A DNA stretch of 8,437 nucleotides, from positions 1-8,437 of the forward strand of contig WRIQ01000038.1 of assembly GCA_009782655.1 (NCBI GenBank), written 5' to 3'. The notes beneath the pieces are model-generated. The model saw nothing but the letters and a program-made list of their open reading frames with translations, did no database searches and was not told the origin of the DNA. The stretch comes from Prolixibacteraceae bacterium (GTDB taxonomy: Bacteria > Bacteroidota > Bacteroidia > Bacteroidales > Prolixibacteraceae). Both the position numbers and the translations under genes were made by a program. How positions within the stretch are numbered: position 1 is the first letter of the stretch; the number at the start of each line of letters is the position of its first letter. Positions 7,783-8,437 of the stretch are shown here, piece by piece.

Positions 7783-7788
7783 ACAATA

Positions 7789-7817
7789 TTGGACAAAAGA
7801 ATCAGTTATATATTGTG
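7789..7817 (+). promoter_or_regulatory. Candidate gldJ promoter, downstream option
   Basis: TTG at 7789-7791 and TATATTGTG at 7809-7817 are separated by 17 bases. The second element departs from TAnnTTTG in its last bases and the spacing is slightly short, so the match is weak. Its position, 33 bases before the gldJ start codon, is the most natural for a short leader. Confidence 0.25.
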
Positions 7818-7850
7818 ATTTCGAAAAAAGATTAAAATAACAATACGAAT

Positions 7851-8437
7851 ATGAAGCTTAAACTTCTTGTTTTTTTAGTGGCCGCATTGGTTTTAGTCGG
7901 CTGTGGTTCTTCCAAAACTAACTCATCGAGGAAGAACAAAAACAGATCGAGAACTACCGGTTGGGCTTATAACGACCCGGCTACCGGTAACATACCCTAT
8001 GTCTCGGGCTACAAGCAGGATGCAGGCCCCGGCCTCGTTTTCATTGAAGGCGGCACGTTCACCATGGGCCGTACCGAAGAAGATGTGATGTACAAATGGG
8101 ACAACCTGCCGCGCAGGGTAACCGTTGCATCCTTTTATATGGACGAAACGGAAGTCTCCAATCAGGCTTACCGCGAATACCTGCACTGGCTTAACCGCGT
8201 CTATCCCAACGACCGCGAGCGCCTCAATGCTGCCTTGCCCGATACCCTTCAATGGAGGGAAGCATTGGCATACAACGAGCCATACATACAAAATTATCTG
8301 CGGCACCCTGCATACAGTGATTATCCTGTGGTGGGCGTTTCGTGGGTTCAAGCCGAATCCTTTTGCGGCTGGCGAACCGACCGCGTAAACGAACAGATAC
8401 TGGTTGATAAAGGCGTACCGCGGGACGGCGGCACTCC
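7851..8437 (+). CDS. gldJ: GldJ-like gliding/T9SS lipoprotein (3' end beyond the window)
   Basis: The frame is open for 195 codons to the right edge. It starts with a lipoprotein signal peptide whose lipobox is L15-V16-G17-C18, so Cys18 should be lipidated and the protein held in the outer membrane facing the periplasm. A basic linker follows, then TGWAYNDP at 36-43. Next comes the start of a formylglycine-generating-enzyme-like (SUMF1) domain: GPGLVFIEGGTFTMG (59-73), FYMDETEVSN (95-104), YLRHPAYSDYPVVGVSW (149-165) and WRTDRVNE (174-181). GldJ and GldK share this fold. GldJ is preferred because of the TGW...GPGLVFIEGGTFTMGR opening and the porU neighbour, an arrangement known from Flavobacterium johnsoniae. 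In that species GldJ is needed for gliding and T9SS stability. The fold is probably structural here, not enzymatic. GldK/PorK is the main alternative. The ATG has no Shine-Dalgarno sequence, but it alone gives the complete signal peptide. Confidence 0.86.
   Translation, partial: MKLKLLVFLVAALVLVGCGSSKTNSSRKNKNRSRTTGWAYNDPATGNIPYVSGYKQDAGPGLVFIEGGTFTMGRTEEDVMYKWDNLPRRVTVASFYMDETEVSNQAYREYLHWLNRVYPNDRERLNAALPDTLQWREALAYNEPYIQNYLRHPAYSDYPVVGVSWVQAESFCGWRTDRVNEQILVDKGVPRDGGT

Noticed and set aside
7923..8351. A 142-residue minus-strand open frame
   Set aside because: It is antisense to the gldJ-like gene, which carries a lipobox and conserved SUMF1-type motifs through the same interval.

Overview
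The window looks like a piece of a Bacteroidota chromosome, probably from an organism with a type IX secretion system (T9SS). Three things point there: a full-length PorU-type C25 sortase, a GldJ-type lipoprotein with a Bacteroidota-style lipobox, and AT-rich spacers that lack Shine-Dalgarno sequences but carry TAnnTTTG-like -7 boxes. Coding DNA is of moderate GC and the spacers are clearly AT-richer. I cannot name the genus.

Layout from left to right. On the minus strand, 1-3503 holds a colinear group: cardiolipin synthase-like phospholipase D (2037-3503), then a membrane-anchored M23 peptidase (1029-1910), then dxr, the second enzyme of the MEP isoprenoid pathway (1-1029, cut by the left edge). 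The M23 gene and dxr overlap by one base (TGATG), so they are very likely co-transcribed. The 394-base gap at 3504-3897 holds no intact gene, but it carries a plus-strand stretch that reads like a decayed or frameshifted small protein. The minus-strand gene porU follows (3898-7641). A 209-base divergent promoter region (7642-7850) then separates porU from a plus-strand gldJ-like lipoprotein gene (7851 to the right edge).

The genes serve the cell envelope: lipid head-group synthesis (Cls), murein processing (M23), isoprenoid precursors (Dxr), and export and surface attachment of T9SS cargo (PorU, with GldJ supporting the secretion and gliding machinery). The divergent porU/gldJ pair is the most informative part. 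Its shared promoter region contains two neighbouring imperfect inverted repeats, one pairing at 16 of 18 positions, next to candidate promoter boxes for both genes. I see no CRISPR array, tRNA, rRNA, insertion sequence or clear novel system. The items most worth a second look are these inverted repeats and the remnant at 3541-3783.
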